Shown: positions 31,316 through 39,141, counted from the stretch's first letter. The stretch: DNA of 41,128 nt from an uncultured Candidatus Saccharibacteria bacterium (GCA_948868795.1 CAQRDK010000009.1:1-41128), one strand, 5' to 3'. Numbers and translations are program-made. The notes: a model not told the origin generated them from the sequence alone.

Positions 31316-32509
31316 ATGGAAAAACTATTTCTCGTCACTAACCCCGGCTCATCTTCTCGCAAGTATGCCCTCTACAAAAACGGCCAGGAGGTCTGTTCGC
31401 TTCATTTCGAGACCGAAGACAAGAAATTAATCTGCACCCTGAAACACTCCGACGGCCGCACTCAAAAATTCACCAACGGCTTCAAACGCATCGCCGACAC
31501 CATCCGCTATACTTATAATATTCTCACCGAGACCGGCTATCTCTCCGTCGACGACACCCTCGACGGTATCCTTGCTCGTGTCGTTGCGACCGGCGAATTT
31601 TTCAACAACGACTACATCGTTGATGATGAGTGTCTCCGCCTCCTCGAAGAAGAGAAACGTCGCGCCCCGCTCCACGTCCCGGTCATCGCCGCCGAAATCT
31701 CCAAATGCGTCGAAACTTTCCCCGAAACCCCCGTCATCATCATCTCCGACTCTCACTTCCACCATACCCGCGACGAAGTCCACAAGCTCTACGCTATCGA
31801 CGTCGACCTCGCGAATCGTGCCGAAATCAAGCGCTATGGCTATCACGGTCTTTCTATGGGCGCTGTCCGCAACTACCTCCGTGATCACGACCTTCTCCCC
31901 GAGCGCGTCGTCGCTTGCCACCTCGGTTCTGGCGCCTCGCTCACCGCGATTAAAGGCGGATACTCCTACGATACGACCATGGGCTACACCCCTCTCGAAG
32001 GCGTCATGATGGCAACCCGCTCCGGCGACATCGACCCGGCCGCCGCCATCGCCATCCAGCACGAACTCGGCCTGAACGACGAAGCCATCGAAGAATATTT
32101 GAACCGCCAATGCGGCCTCCTCGGCGTCAGCGGCGTCTCCGGCGACATGCGCGACGTTCTCGAACTGCGCGCCTCGAACCCCCGCGCCCAGCTCGCCTAT
32201 GACATGTATATCTATCGCATCCAGCGCGCCATCGGCGAAATGGTCGCCTCCATGTGCGGCACCGACGCCCTCGTCTTCACCGCCACCATCGGCGAACGCA
32301 ACGCCGAAATCCGCCGCGATATCGTCGCCGGCCTCGAATACCTCGGCTTCAAACTCGACGACCAGAAAAACGACGCCGGCCTCGGCGACAGTGACTATAT
32401 CGACATCTCCGCAAAAGGCTCGAAACCCATCTACGTCATCCATACCGACGAAGCTGCCGCCATGCTCCGCCGCGCCGAAATCCTCCTCACCGCACAGGAA
32501 ACCAAATAA
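31316..32509 (+). CDS. ackA: Acetate kinase
   Basis: 397 residues, full family length. The N-terminal phosphate-binding signature 'NPGSSSRKYAL', 'HLGSGASLTAI', 'TRSGDIDPAAA' and 'FTATIGERNAEIR' are all present. The enzyme makes ATP and acetate from acetyl phosphate and ADP, a main energy step in fermentative organisms with reduced metabolism. AAAAGGAG lies 6 nt before the ATG and TATACT (31293-31298) gives it a short-leader promoter of its own. No phosphotransacetylase gene is next to it. It is followed by a VanZ-like gene after 35 bp. Confidence 0.97.
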   Translation: MEKLFLVTNPGSSSRKYALYKNGQEVCSLHFETEDKKLICTLKHSDGRTQKFTNGFKRIADTIRYTYNILTETGYLSVDDTLDGILARVVATGEFFNNDYIVDDECLRLLEEEKRRAPLHVPVIAAEISKCVETFPETPVIIISDSHFHHTRDEVHKLYAIDVDLANRAEIKRYGYHGLSMGAVRNYLRDHDLLPERVVACHLGSGASLTAIKGGYSYDTTMGYTPLEGVMMATRSGDIDPAAAIAIQHELGLNDEAIEEYLNRQCGLLGVSGVSGDMRDVLELRASNPRAQLAYDMYIYRIQRAIGEMVASMCGTDALVFTATIGERNAEIRRDIVAGLEYLGFKLDDQKNDAGLGDSDYIDISAKGSKPIYVIHTDEAAAMLRRAEILLTAQETK

Positions 32510-32544
32510 TCCGCCAACTTTAACCTCATGAAACACCAAAACCT

Positions 32545-33129
32545 ATGAAAAGCCTCCTCGATTTCGCCGTCCTTATCGCCCTCTATTTTCTCATTTTCTT
32601 CAAAAAATGGCGCCGCAGAGGGAACGACGTCCTCCTCGTCAATACGCTAATGTATATTTACCTATCCTTTGTCCTCTATTTTACCCTCATGCCGATCATC
32701 TCCGCTCTCCCCTTCATCCTCGACCATCCCTACGTCCCGATGAACATGACGCCCTTCATCGACGTCACTCACGGTCGCGGCGACTTCGTGCGCCAAATCG
32801 CCCTCAATATCATCATGACCGCCCCCTTCGGCTTCCTCCTCCCCCTCACTGCCCGTAACTCTATCTCCCCTGGACCCCCTGCCCGTCAGACCGCCCGCTC
32901 TATACTCCTCGGTCTCCTCCGCGTTCTCTTTCTCACTTTCCTCCTCAGCTTCACCATCGAAACCCTCCAACCCCTCCTCCACAGCTTCCGCTCCGCCGAC
33001 ATCACCGACCTCATCACGAACGTCCTCGGCGGCCTTCTCGGCTACCTCTTCTATCTCGTCTTCCGCCCTCTCGTCCGCAACTTCCTCGACCTCCTCAAAA
33101 AGCCCCCTCAAAACCCTTCCGATCATTGA
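32545..33129 (+). CDS. VanZ-like membrane protein
   Basis: 194 residues with about five hydrophobic segments. 'MNMTPFIDV' and 'IALNIIMTAPFGFLLPL', then 'FTIETLQPLLHSFRSADITDLITNVLGGLLGYL', match the VanZ family (PF04892), where the RxxDxxDxxxNxxG-type motif near the end is conserved. VanZ of enterococci lowers teicoplanin binding; the general role is unknown. There is no Shine-Dalgarno site and a short distance from ackA, so it is probably translated from the ackA mRNA. Its TGA stop lies within the -35 box of the next promoter. Confidence 0.85.
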   Translation: MKSLLDFAVLIALYFLIFFKKWRRRGNDVLLVNTLMYIYLSFVLYFTLMPIISALPFILDHPYVPMNMTPFIDVTHGRGDFVRQIALNIIMTAPFGFLLPLTARNSISPGPPARQTARSILLGLLRVLFLTFLLSFTIETLQPLLHSFRSADITDLITNVLGGLLGYLFYLVFRPLVRNFLDLLKKPPQNPSDH

Positions 33130-33154
33130 CAAAATCACCCACCTGTGCTACAAT
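33126..33154 (+). promoter_or_regulatory. Promoter of the TylF-type methyltransferase gene
   Basis: TTGACA (33126-33131), 17 bp, CTGTGCTACAAT (TACAAT 33149-33154). The ~75-nt leader has a hairpin CCCTC-ATC-GAGGG (33165-33177). Confidence 0.8.
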
Positions 33155-33233
33155 AGTATCATACCCCTCATCGAGGGTCTATCTGTAGTGGCATAAAGCC
33201 TCACAATTTACAAAACCAATTCGCATCAAACCC

Positions 33234-33977
33234 ATGAAATCTCAATCAAACTCCCAGCTTAACGACCAAGTCACCCCCGCCGAGACCGCCGAAATCCTCC
33301 GTCTCGCCGCTCAGGCCCTCACCGACAATCCGGAAGAAGGCGATTTTGTCGAGCTCGGTTGCTACCGCGGCGACACTTCCGTCCTCCTCGGCAAACTCCT
33401 CCAGAAATCGCCCAGCCAACCCCTAGACCGCCCTGTGGAAAACCCTGTGGAAAACTCCCAAATGCCACCGTCTCGAACCTCTCAAACCTCACCGAAACAC
33501 CTCTGGATCTACGATTCCTTCGCCGGCCTCCCCGAGAAAACCAGGGAAGATGCCTCCGGCGCCGGCGCCAACTTCAAAGCCGGTGAGCTCCTCGTCACCA
33601 AACGCGAAGTCATCGAAAAACTCCGCAAACACGGTCTCAAAACCGCCAGCCGTCTCCCCGAGCCAACCGATCCTCAGACCGGAACCCTCCAGCCCTCTGT
33701 CATCGTCAAAAAAGCCTGGTTCGACGACCTCGGCCCAGACGATCTCCCCGAAAAAATCGCCTTCGCCTTCTGCGACGGCGACCTCTACAGCTCCATCAAA
33801 ACCAGCCTCAACCTCGTCAAAACCCGCCTCACGGAAAAGGGGATCATTATCGCCCACGATTACAACAACCCCGAGCTCCCAGGCTCCGCCCGCGCCGTCG
33901 ACGAATTCCTCCGCGGAAACCCCGATTTCCGCCTAAAAGTCCATTACACCCTAGCAATCTTAACCAAGAAGTGCTAA
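33234..33977 (+). CDS. TylF/macrocin O-methyltransferase-like SAM enzyme
   Basis: 247 residues. The SAM-binding loop 'FVELGCYRGDTSVLLGKLL' is followed by 'LWIYDSFAGLPEK', 'AFAFCDGDLYSSIKTSL' and 'IIAHDYNNPELPGSARAVDEFL', matching the TylF family (PF05711), which methylates sugar hydroxyls. A decorating role on the surface glycan is plausible but the gene is 13 kb from that cluster. A ~30-residue low-complexity insert (near 62-90) between the first strand and 'LWIYDSF' includes 'PVENPVENS', encoded by a 12-bp tandem repeat with the CTGTGGAAAAC motif. No ribosome site precedes the ATG. Its last codons form the right half of a CIRCE element. Confidence 0.8.
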   Translation: MKSQSNSQLNDQVTPAETAEILRLAAQALTDNPEEGDFVELGCYRGDTSVLLGKLLQKSPSQPLDRPVENPVENSQMPPSRTSQTSPKHLWIYDSFAGLPEKTREDASGAGANFKAGELLVTKREVIEKLRKHGLKTASRLPEPTDPQTGTLQPSVIVKKAWFDDLGPDDLPEKIAFAFCDGDLYSSIKTSLNLVKTRLTEKGIIIAHDYNNPELPGSARAVDEFLRGNPDFRLKVHYTLAILTKKC

Positions 33978-33985
33978 AATATAAG
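33951..33985 (+). promoter_or_regulatory. CIRCE element 3 and promoter of dnaJ
   Basis: CTAGCAATC, 9 bp, AAGTGCTAA (33951-33977): 15 of 18 matches to the HrcA operator. It ends in the TAA stop of the methyltransferase gene. The right half flows into extended -10 TGCTAAAAT (33973-33981 region); TATAAG at 33980-33985 is an alternative -10. Confidence 0.7.
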
Positions 33986-34029
33986 GTAGGACAGTAGTGA
34001 GAACAACTAAACAATCCTAGAATAACACT

Positions 34030-34938
34030 ATGGCAAAACGAGATTATTACGAAATATTAGGCGTGTCGAAATCCGCCTCCGACGACGAAATCAAAAAAGC
34101 ATACCGCAAGCTCGCGGTCAAATACCACCCCGACAAAAACCCCGGCGACAAAGAAGCCGAGGAAAAGTTCAAGGAAGTTTCCGAAGCGCACGAAGTCCTT
34201 TCCGACAAACAGAAACGCGCCCGCTATGACCAGTTTGGTCACGCCGGCGTCGGTGGCGCCGGCTCGAGCGCCGGAGGCAGCCCCTTCCAGAACGGCAATT
34301 TCAATTTCAACGGCCAGAGCTTCAACTTCGACTTCGGCGGCAGCGGCGGCCTCGACGACATTTTGGGCTCGATTTTCGGCTTCGGCGGCGGCCAACGTCG
34401 CCCCGCCCGCGGCGCTGACTATCGCGCGACTGTCACTTTAACCTTCGAGGAGGCCATCTTTGGCACCACGAAAGTCGTCCCCGCCGACGGCAAAGACCTC
34501 AAGGTCAAAATCCCTGCCGGCATCGACGACGGCATGTCCATCCGCCTCAGCGGCAAGGGGGGCGCTGCCCCGAAAGGCGGCACGAAGGGCGACCTCTACG
34601 TCTTCGTCCGCGTCAAGCCGCACAAACATCTCACCCGCGAAGGCAGCATCATCCTCTCTGAAAAAGTCGTCTCCATGGTCGACGCCGCCCTCGGCACCGA
34701 AATCGACGTCGAAACGGTCGACGGCAACGTCCGCATGAAAGTCCCCGCCGGCACTCAATCCGGCACCCCGTTCAAGCTCTCTGGTCACGGCGTTCCCCTG
34801 ATGCGCTCCGATGGCGACCGCGGCCCTCATATCGTCACTATTATCGTCGAGACCCCGAAAAACCTCAGCAAGCGCCAAAAAGAACTCCTAGAGGAGTTCC
34901 GCGACCCCAAGAACAAAAAACGCGGCTTCTGGGGCTAG
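34030..34938 (+). CDS. dnaJ: DnaJ-type co-chaperone without zinc finger
   Basis: 302 residues. J domain ~1-70 with the HPD motif ('YHPDKNPGDK'); Gly/Phe-rich region ~75-130; then two beta C-terminal substrate-binding domains. The four CxxCxGxG zinc repeats of class A DnaJ are missing, so it is class B (CbpA/DnaJ2 type). It stimulates DnaK ATP hydrolysis and hands over substrate. As the only J protein seen here it may serve as the main partner of DnaK at 25557. It is transcribed alone from a CIRCE-controlled promoter. No clear Shine-Dalgarno site. Confidence 0.93.
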   Translation: MAKRDYYEILGVSKSASDDEIKKAYRKLAVKYHPDKNPGDKEAEEKFKEVSEAHEVLSDKQKRARYDQFGHAGVGGAGSSAGGSPFQNGNFNFNGQSFNFDFGGSGGLDDILGSIFGFGGGQRRPARGADYRATVTLTFEEAIFGTTKVVPADGKDLKVKIPAGIDDGMSIRLSGKGGAAPKGGTKGDLYVFVRVKPHKHLTREGSIILSEKVVSMVDAALGTEIDVETVDGNVRMKVPAGTQSGTPFKLSGHGVPLMRSDGDRGPHIVTIIVETPKNLSKRQKELLEEFRDPKNKKRGFWG

Positions 34939-34996
34939 CACCCGCTCAAGAACCGCGATAACAACCGCCAAAAGCCTCGCAATTCCTAGAAACAGA

Positions 34997-35022
34997 AAAG
35001 CCCCCGGCCACACGGCCGGGGA
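34997..35022. terminator. Terminator between dnaJ and the metallopeptidase gene
   Basis: CCCCGGCC-ACAC-GGCCGGGG (35002-35021). On the minus strand it is followed by GCTTTTCTG, so it fits best as the end of the minus-strand gene; for dnaJ it lacks a strong T-run. Confidence 0.75.
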
Positions 35023-35031
35023 ACTTTCAGG

Positions 35032-36357
35032 CTAAAACACAACTTCATCGTCCAGTAACCGCTGGACCAGCTTCTGCAGGCGCGACTTCGTCTGCGCCAG
35101 GTTATCCTCTCCTTTCGGAAAATCAACCACCGTCTTCAGCAGCTCGACATCCCCCAGGCTCAGCGTGCTGAGCTCCAGAATGCTGTCCATCTGCTCCATG
35201 TGAAGCTTGTCGGCGACCAGCCGCCCCTCGAAATACGCCCGATCTTTTGTAAAGACATATTGTCCGATGTAGCTATTCTGGCCGTTCGATCCGCGGAGCA
35301 CCCGGTAACAGGTGGTCCAGGTCTGGTTCAGCGCTGTCTCGTCGCTCAGCTTTGTCGGCCGGATGACGTCATACATCACCCGCGCCAGCTCCGCAAAGTT
35401 CAGACCCTGCTCCGCCAGATCCATTGCAATCACATAGAACGGCAGCTGCTGCCTCGGAGCGGCGTCGCCCAGCATCAGGTGTGTATTGAAGTCGGTCAAC
35501 GTCGCATGCCCTTCGTAGAGCACCTCATCCGCCGGCTTCAACGCCCCGCCGCCAATCAGCGGCAGTGCCTTGATGGCTCGCTCGGAATCGCACCAGTGGC
35601 AGAGGATTTCATGTCCGGTCAGTTCGACCAGCTTCAATCCGCTCACTTTGCGATCCGCCGGAATCGATACGACCGCTCCCTTCAATGACTTATCACGTAC
35701 ATCGATAGAGGTCGTGGCTTCATCAACCACGACCGGTCGGGTTTCTGCGATTCCGCATTCCTGCGCCATCCAGACGAAGTTTTCGCGAATCTTCTCCGCA
35801 TCAAACTCCAAATCTTTCAACTCTCGCCGGATTCGCTTCAGGTTGTCATTGTCCTCGCGGACTTTACCTTTGCCGTTGGCCAGCGCCCTTGCGAAATCAT
35901 GTGCTGCTGCCACCGTCGAAGCTGCCGGCGCGCCAAAGATTTTGTTTACCATGTCGCGCGCTCCGGCCTGCCGCTCTTCCAGCATATACTTCGCCAGCAT
36001 CGTCGTCAGGTACACTTCCTGATAGCGCTGCTCAGCCAGCTGATAGAGGACTTTGCCGGGCTCTCCGCCAGAAATCGACTCAAAAGCCGTCTTCATGGTC
36101 TGCCCGACCTCGACTGTGTCGGCGTGCAGTTTCGCAACGCTTCCCAGCAGCTCCCGGTTATACCGGAAATCCGGGTTCATCCACTTGCCGTGCGCGGCCA
36201 GCTCCAGCCACCTCTGCTTCTCCTCGCCAGCATTCACCGGCGTCACCATCTCAACGATGTTCATGGTCTGGGCAATCTTGCCCAAATCAGTCAGAAGAAG
36301 CGTCAGCTCCGGAGTGTAGTAGGTAGCCATCTCAGCCAGAGGGATTCGGTTTGACAT
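35032..36357 (-). CDS. MATCAP/DUF1704-like metallocarboxypeptidase
   Basis: 441 residues from ATG 36357, chosen for AAAAGGAG 10 nt upstream. The zinc motif HExxxH is HEILCH (His249, Glu250, His254) and the second Glu lies in 'VLYEGHAT' (Glu282), equivalent to the QEGLA motif of the DUF1704 family (PF08014). Bacterial members are annotated flavohemoglobin expression-modulating QEGLA proteins; animal members (MATCAP) remove the C-terminal tyrosine of tubulin. Bacterial DUF1704 genes often sit with ATP-grasp ligases, as here. It likely trims C-terminal residues or small peptides (inference). TTGACT-17-TATAAT promoter at 36431-36459 with a ~70-nt leader containing a hairpin. Confidence 0.75.
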   Translation of the reverse strand: MSNRIPLAEMATYYTPELTLLLTDLGKIAQTMNIVEMVTPVNAGEEKQRWLELAAHGKWMNPDFRYNRELLGSVAKLHADTVEVGQTMKTAFESISGGEPGKVLYQLAEQRYQEVYLTTMLAKYMLEERQAGARDMVNKIFGAPAASTVAAAHDFARALANGKGKVREDNDNLKRIRRELKDLEFDAEKIRENFVWMAQECGIAETRPVVVDEATTSIDVRDKSLKGAVVSIPADRKVSGLKLVELTGHEILCHWCDSERAIKALPLIGGGALKPADEVLYEGHATLTDFNTHLMLGDAAPRQQLPFYVIAMDLAEQGLNFAELARVMYDVIRPTKLSDETALNQTWTTCYRVLRGSNGQNSYIGQYVFTKDRAYFEGRLVADKLHMEQMDSILELSTLSLGDVELLKTVVDFPKGEDNLAQTKSRLQKLVQRLLDDEVVF

Positions 36358-36430
36358 AACAGTCAACTCCTTTTCATTGTATTTATAGCCTGTCAAGGTT
36401 CTATAGCATATAGACTGACTATCATCTATC

Positions 36431-36459
36431 ATTATAGCACACATGCTTAAAAAAGTCAA
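36431..36459 (-). promoter_or_regulatory. Promoter of the metallopeptidase gene
   Basis: Minus strand: TTGACT (36454-36459), 17 bp, TGTGCTATAAT (TATAAT 36431-36436). In the leader TATAG..CCT pairs with AGG.CTATA around TGAC. Confidence 0.75.
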
Positions 36460-36497
36460 TATACAAACATAACCTTATTCCAAGCCATAACTTTATA

Positions 36498-36526
36498 TTG
36501 ACAAAATAACCTATCTGTGCTACAAT
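36498..36526 (+). promoter_or_regulatory. Promoter of the RimB-like gene
   Basis: TTGACA (36498-36503), 17 bp, CTGTGCTACAAT (TACAAT 36521-36526); ATG at 36534, 7 nt later: leaderless. Confidence 0.8.
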
Positions 36527-36533
36527 AAAACAT

Positions 36534-37058
36534 ATGACCATTCAAAAAACGCCAAACCAAGCCCCCGAAAAGACCCTCCCGATTATCGGCAGCACGGCCT
36601 ACATTAAGGTTGCCGGCATCGCCAAAATCCCCGCGAAGATTGACACCGGCGCCGATTCTTCCTCAATTTGGGCCTCGAATATCTCCGTCAACTCTGATAG
36701 TCAGCTTGAGTTTTGCCTCTTCGCCCCCGAGAGTCCCCTCTATACGGGCGCAAAAATCGCCGCCGACGAATACAAAGTCCAGCGTGTTCGCAACTCGACC
36801 GGTGACATCCATATCCGCTACCGCGTCGCCCTCCCCGCCGTCATCAAGGGGAAGCGCATGCGCATCAACTTCACTCTCGCCGACCGCAGCCGCAACAACT
36901 TCCCAGTACTCCTCGGGCGCAAATCCCTCAACAACAAATTCCTCGTCGATGTCAATAAGAGCGCCGTCAAGCGCCCCGCCCCTATGGACAACACCGACCT
37001 CGCCGCTGAACTCGCACAAAATCCCAGAGAGTTCCACCAAAAATACATGAGCAAGTAG
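36534..37058 (+). CDS. RimB-like retropepsin-type aspartic peptidase
   Basis: 174 residues. 'IPAKIDTGADSSSIWAS' holds the retropepsin catalytic motif D-T-G-A (Asp37), and 'FPVLLGRKSLNNKFLVDVNKS' is the conserved C-terminal part of the PF05618 family (ATP-dependent zinc protease / RimB). Retropepsins work as dimers, each giving one Asp. In Pseudomonas RimB cuts the poly-glutamate tail that RimK adds to ribosomal protein S6. Here a RimK homologue lies 1.1 kb downstream and another ATP-grasp between them. The protein is cytoplasmic (no signal). Convergent with the ATP-grasp gene at 37091 (32-bp gap). Confidence 0.88.
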   Translation: MTIQKTPNQAPEKTLPIIGSTAYIKVAGIAKIPAKIDTGADSSSIWASNISVNSDSQLEFCLFAPESPLYTGAKIAADEYKVQRVRNSTGDIHIRYRVALPAVIKGKRMRINFTLADRSRNNFPVLLGRKSLNNKFLVDVNKSAVKRPAPMDNTDLAAELAQNPREFHQKYMSK

Positions 37059-37090
37059 TCAGACTGGACGGCCGTGCTTTTCCACCCAGC

Positions 37091-38044
37091 CTAAATACTT
37101 GCTAGATATTCTACATACGCTTCGACCGCCTTCGCCTCCGCCGCATCTCCGGTCGGATAATACAGCGACGGGCAAGCGTTCAGTTCAATCACCTGATCCC
37201 CGTAAAAATCAATTCCCACGACCGGCAACTCTGCCGCCCTGGCAATCTGCTCCGCCAATTCTCGCTCCTCCGTACTAAACGAATCCGAACAATCCAGCGC
37301 CGTCCCGCCCTGTCCGACGTTACATGTCCCGACCACGCGCACTTTCTCGCCTACCGTAGGCACCTCATCGACGCGCACACCAAGATATTGTTTCGCCATC
37401 TCGGTATTGATCCATGCCAACCGCCCCTGATATGGCGCTGTCCGGATAGTCTCATTCTCGAGAGCAATTAATTCCTCAAGCGTACGCACTCCGTCGCCCG
37501 TCACCTGCGCCGGAATCCGCGCAATCGCCACAACGAACTTGTACCCGATACAAATCACCCGCCGCTCCAACGCTTCCGACGGCAGTTGTGGCTGTGCAAT
37601 TGCCAGCCCCGCTCCCGCCGAAGCCTTTTTTGCTTTTCGGATGGCCTCTTCTACTTCTGTAATTGAGCGAATCATTGTCGTCACTCCCCGCCCGTGCGCC
37701 CCGTCGACCGGCTTAATCACAATCTCTCCGTATCGCCCGAGCATCTCCGCACAATCCTCTGCGGTTCGCGCTACCACCGTCTCCGGCTGCGGCACCCCGA
37801 GCTCTTTCAGTAGCTCGTAGCTCATCAATTTATCATCCGCCAGTCTCAGCGCATATACGCTCGTTGTCGGCGGCGTACTTGACGCAATCTTAAAAACCTT
37901 CCCGTCCGGCCGTGTCAGAACCAGATTATTTTGCCCCTCGCGGCAGAGTTTTTCCGCCTTCCATCCCCGTTCTTTCAGTATTTTTCGCAAATACCGCATC
38001 GACATCGGTAGCTCCCTCTCCGGCAAAGAATAATAGTCAACCAT
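37091..38044 (-). CDS. ATP-grasp peptide ligase, RimK/cyanophycin-synthetase-like
   Basis: 317 residues. ATP-grasp segments: 'GEIVIKPVDGAHGRGVTTMIRS' (nucleotide-binding Lys and flexible loop), 'ERRVICIGYKFVVAIARIPAQVTGDG', and the metal-binding end 'VVGIDFYGDQVIELNACPSLYYP'. The RIPAxVxGDG stretch recalls cyanophycin synthetase and GshAB C-terminal ligases, so it may join an amino acid to a peptide or protein carboxylate with ATP. The acceptor is unknown. TATAAT at 38051-38056 (minus) is 6 nt before the ATG: leaderless. It faces the RimB-like gene and is divergent from rimK. Confidence 0.85.
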   Translation of the reverse strand: MVDYYSLPERELPMSMRYLRKILKERGWKAEKLCREGQNNLVLTRPDGKVFKIASSTPPTTSVYALRLADDKLMSYELLKELGVPQPETVVARTAEDCAEMLGRYGEIVIKPVDGAHGRGVTTMIRSITEVEEAIRKAKKASAGAGLAIAQPQLPSEALERRVICIGYKFVVAIARIPAQVTGDGVRTLEELIALENETIRTAPYQGRLAWINTEMAKQYLGVRVDEVPTVGEKVRVVGTCNVGQGGTALDCSDSFSTEERELAEQIARAAELPVVGIDFYGDQVIELNACPSLYYPTGDAAEAKAVEAYVEYLASI

Positions 38045-38050
38045 ATCCCA

Positions 38051-38056
38051 ATTATA
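38051..38056 (-). promoter_or_regulatory. -10 box of the ATP-grasp gene
   Basis: TATAAT on the minus strand, 6 nt before the ATG at 38044, no Shine-Dalgarno site. Confidence 0.6.
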
Positions 38057-38108
38057 TCATACCTCCGCCTCGAGGCCCCTTTCTCAGCTACATTTTTAGC
38101 CATAAGCA

Positions 38109-38137
38109 TTGACTTTTCGGACAATCTGTGCTACAAT
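38109..38137 (+). promoter_or_regulatory. Promoter of rimK-like gene
   Basis: TTGACT (38109-38114), 17 bp, CTGTGCTACAAT (TACAAT 38132-38137); ATG at 38144 after 6 nt: leaderless. Confidence 0.8.
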
Positions 38138-38143
38138 AAAGGT

Positions 38144-39052
38144 ATGAGACTTGCAATTTTATCGAACGGCAACGCCAACTATTCCACTAAACGCCTCGTC
38201 GAGGAAGCCGAGAAGCGTGGCCATAAGGTTCGAGTTGTAAAATATAAAAACTGTTACCTCTCGCTTGACGAGAAGCATCCTAGCGTATATTATCACGGCA
38301 AAAATCTCACCGGTTTCGATGCGATTTTGCCCCGCATTTCGAACAACATGACCCGCTACGGCTGTGCCGTCGTCCGTCAGTTTGAGATGCAAGGCGTCTG
38401 GACGGCCTCTAGCTCGATCGCTATCGTCCGCGCCCGCGACAAGCTCCGCTCTCAGCAGATTCTGACCAAGGCCGGCATCGACACTCCGAAGACCCTCGTC
38501 TCCCGCAACACCGCCGACATCGACGATCTTCTCGAGCAAATCGGCCTCCCGGTCATCATTAAGCTCGCTTCCGGCACCCACGGCAACGGCGTCGTCCTTG
38601 CCGAGACGAAAAAAGCCGCGAAGTCTGCTCTTCAGGCCTTCTACCTCTATAACGAAGACGGCACGAACATCCTCCTCCAGGAGTATGTCAAGGAATCTGC
38701 CGGCGTCGACATCCGCGCCTTCGTCGTTGGCTCGCGCGTCGTCGCCAGCATGAAGCGTCAATCTCTCGATGACGATTTCCGCAGCAACCTCCATAAAGGC
38801 GGCGAGGGAACTAGCATCAAATTGACCGCTGAAGAAAGCCGCATCGCCGTCAAAGCCGCGAAGGCCATGGGCCTCCACATCGCCGGCGTCGACCTCATGC
38901 GCTCCGCTCGCGGTCCGCTCGTCCTCGAGGTGAATGCCTCTCCGGGCTTCGGTATCGAAAAAGTCACCGGCCGCAACGTCGCCGAGAAAATCATCGACTA
39001 CATCGACCAAAACGCCACCCGCCGCAACTCCAAAGACCGCGTCGGCGCCTAG
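38144..39052 (+). CDS. rimK: RimK-type glutamate ligase (ATP-grasp)
   Basis: 302 residues, close to RimK of E. coli (300). 'ILPRISNNMTRYGCAVVRQFEMQGV' and 'RARDKLRSQQILTKAGIDTPKT' are RimK hallmarks; 'PVIIKLASGTHGNGVVL' is the ATP-binding loop; 'IRAFVVGSRVVASMKRQSLDDDFRSNLHKGG' and 'AGVDLMRSARGPLVLEVNASPGFGIE' hold the catalytic Arg and metal-binding Glu/Asn. RimK adds glutamates to the C-terminus of ribosomal protein S6. The S6 gene is not in this window, so the target here is open. With the RimB-like peptidase it forms the likely write/erase pair. Confidence 0.92.
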   Translation: MRLAILSNGNANYSTKRLVEEAEKRGHKVRVVKYKNCYLSLDEKHPSVYYHGKNLTGFDAILPRISNNMTRYGCAVVRQFEMQGVWTASSSIAIVRARDKLRSQQILTKAGIDTPKTLVSRNTADIDDLLEQIGLPVIIKLASGTHGNGVVLAETKKAAKSALQAFYLYNEDGTNILLQEYVKESAGVDIRAFVVGSRVVASMKRQSLDDDFRSNLHKGGEGTSIKLTAEESRIAVKAAKAMGLHIAGVDLMRSARGPLVLEVNASPGFGIEKVTGRNVAEKIIDYIDQNATRRNSKDRVGA

Positions 39053-39067
39053 TTCCGTCATTCTTTC

Positions 39068-39095
39068 TTGACTTTTAATTCATTTCAACTATAAT
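39068..39095 (+). promoter_or_regulatory. Promoter of the surface beta-helix protein
   Basis: TTGACT (39068-39073), 16 bp, TATAAT (39090-39095), then a ~40-nt leader with AAAAAGGAAA before ATG 39142. Confidence 0.75.
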
Positions 39096-39141
39096 CAAAC
39101 CATAGGTAGTATATACACAAACACTAAAAAGGAAAAATCAT

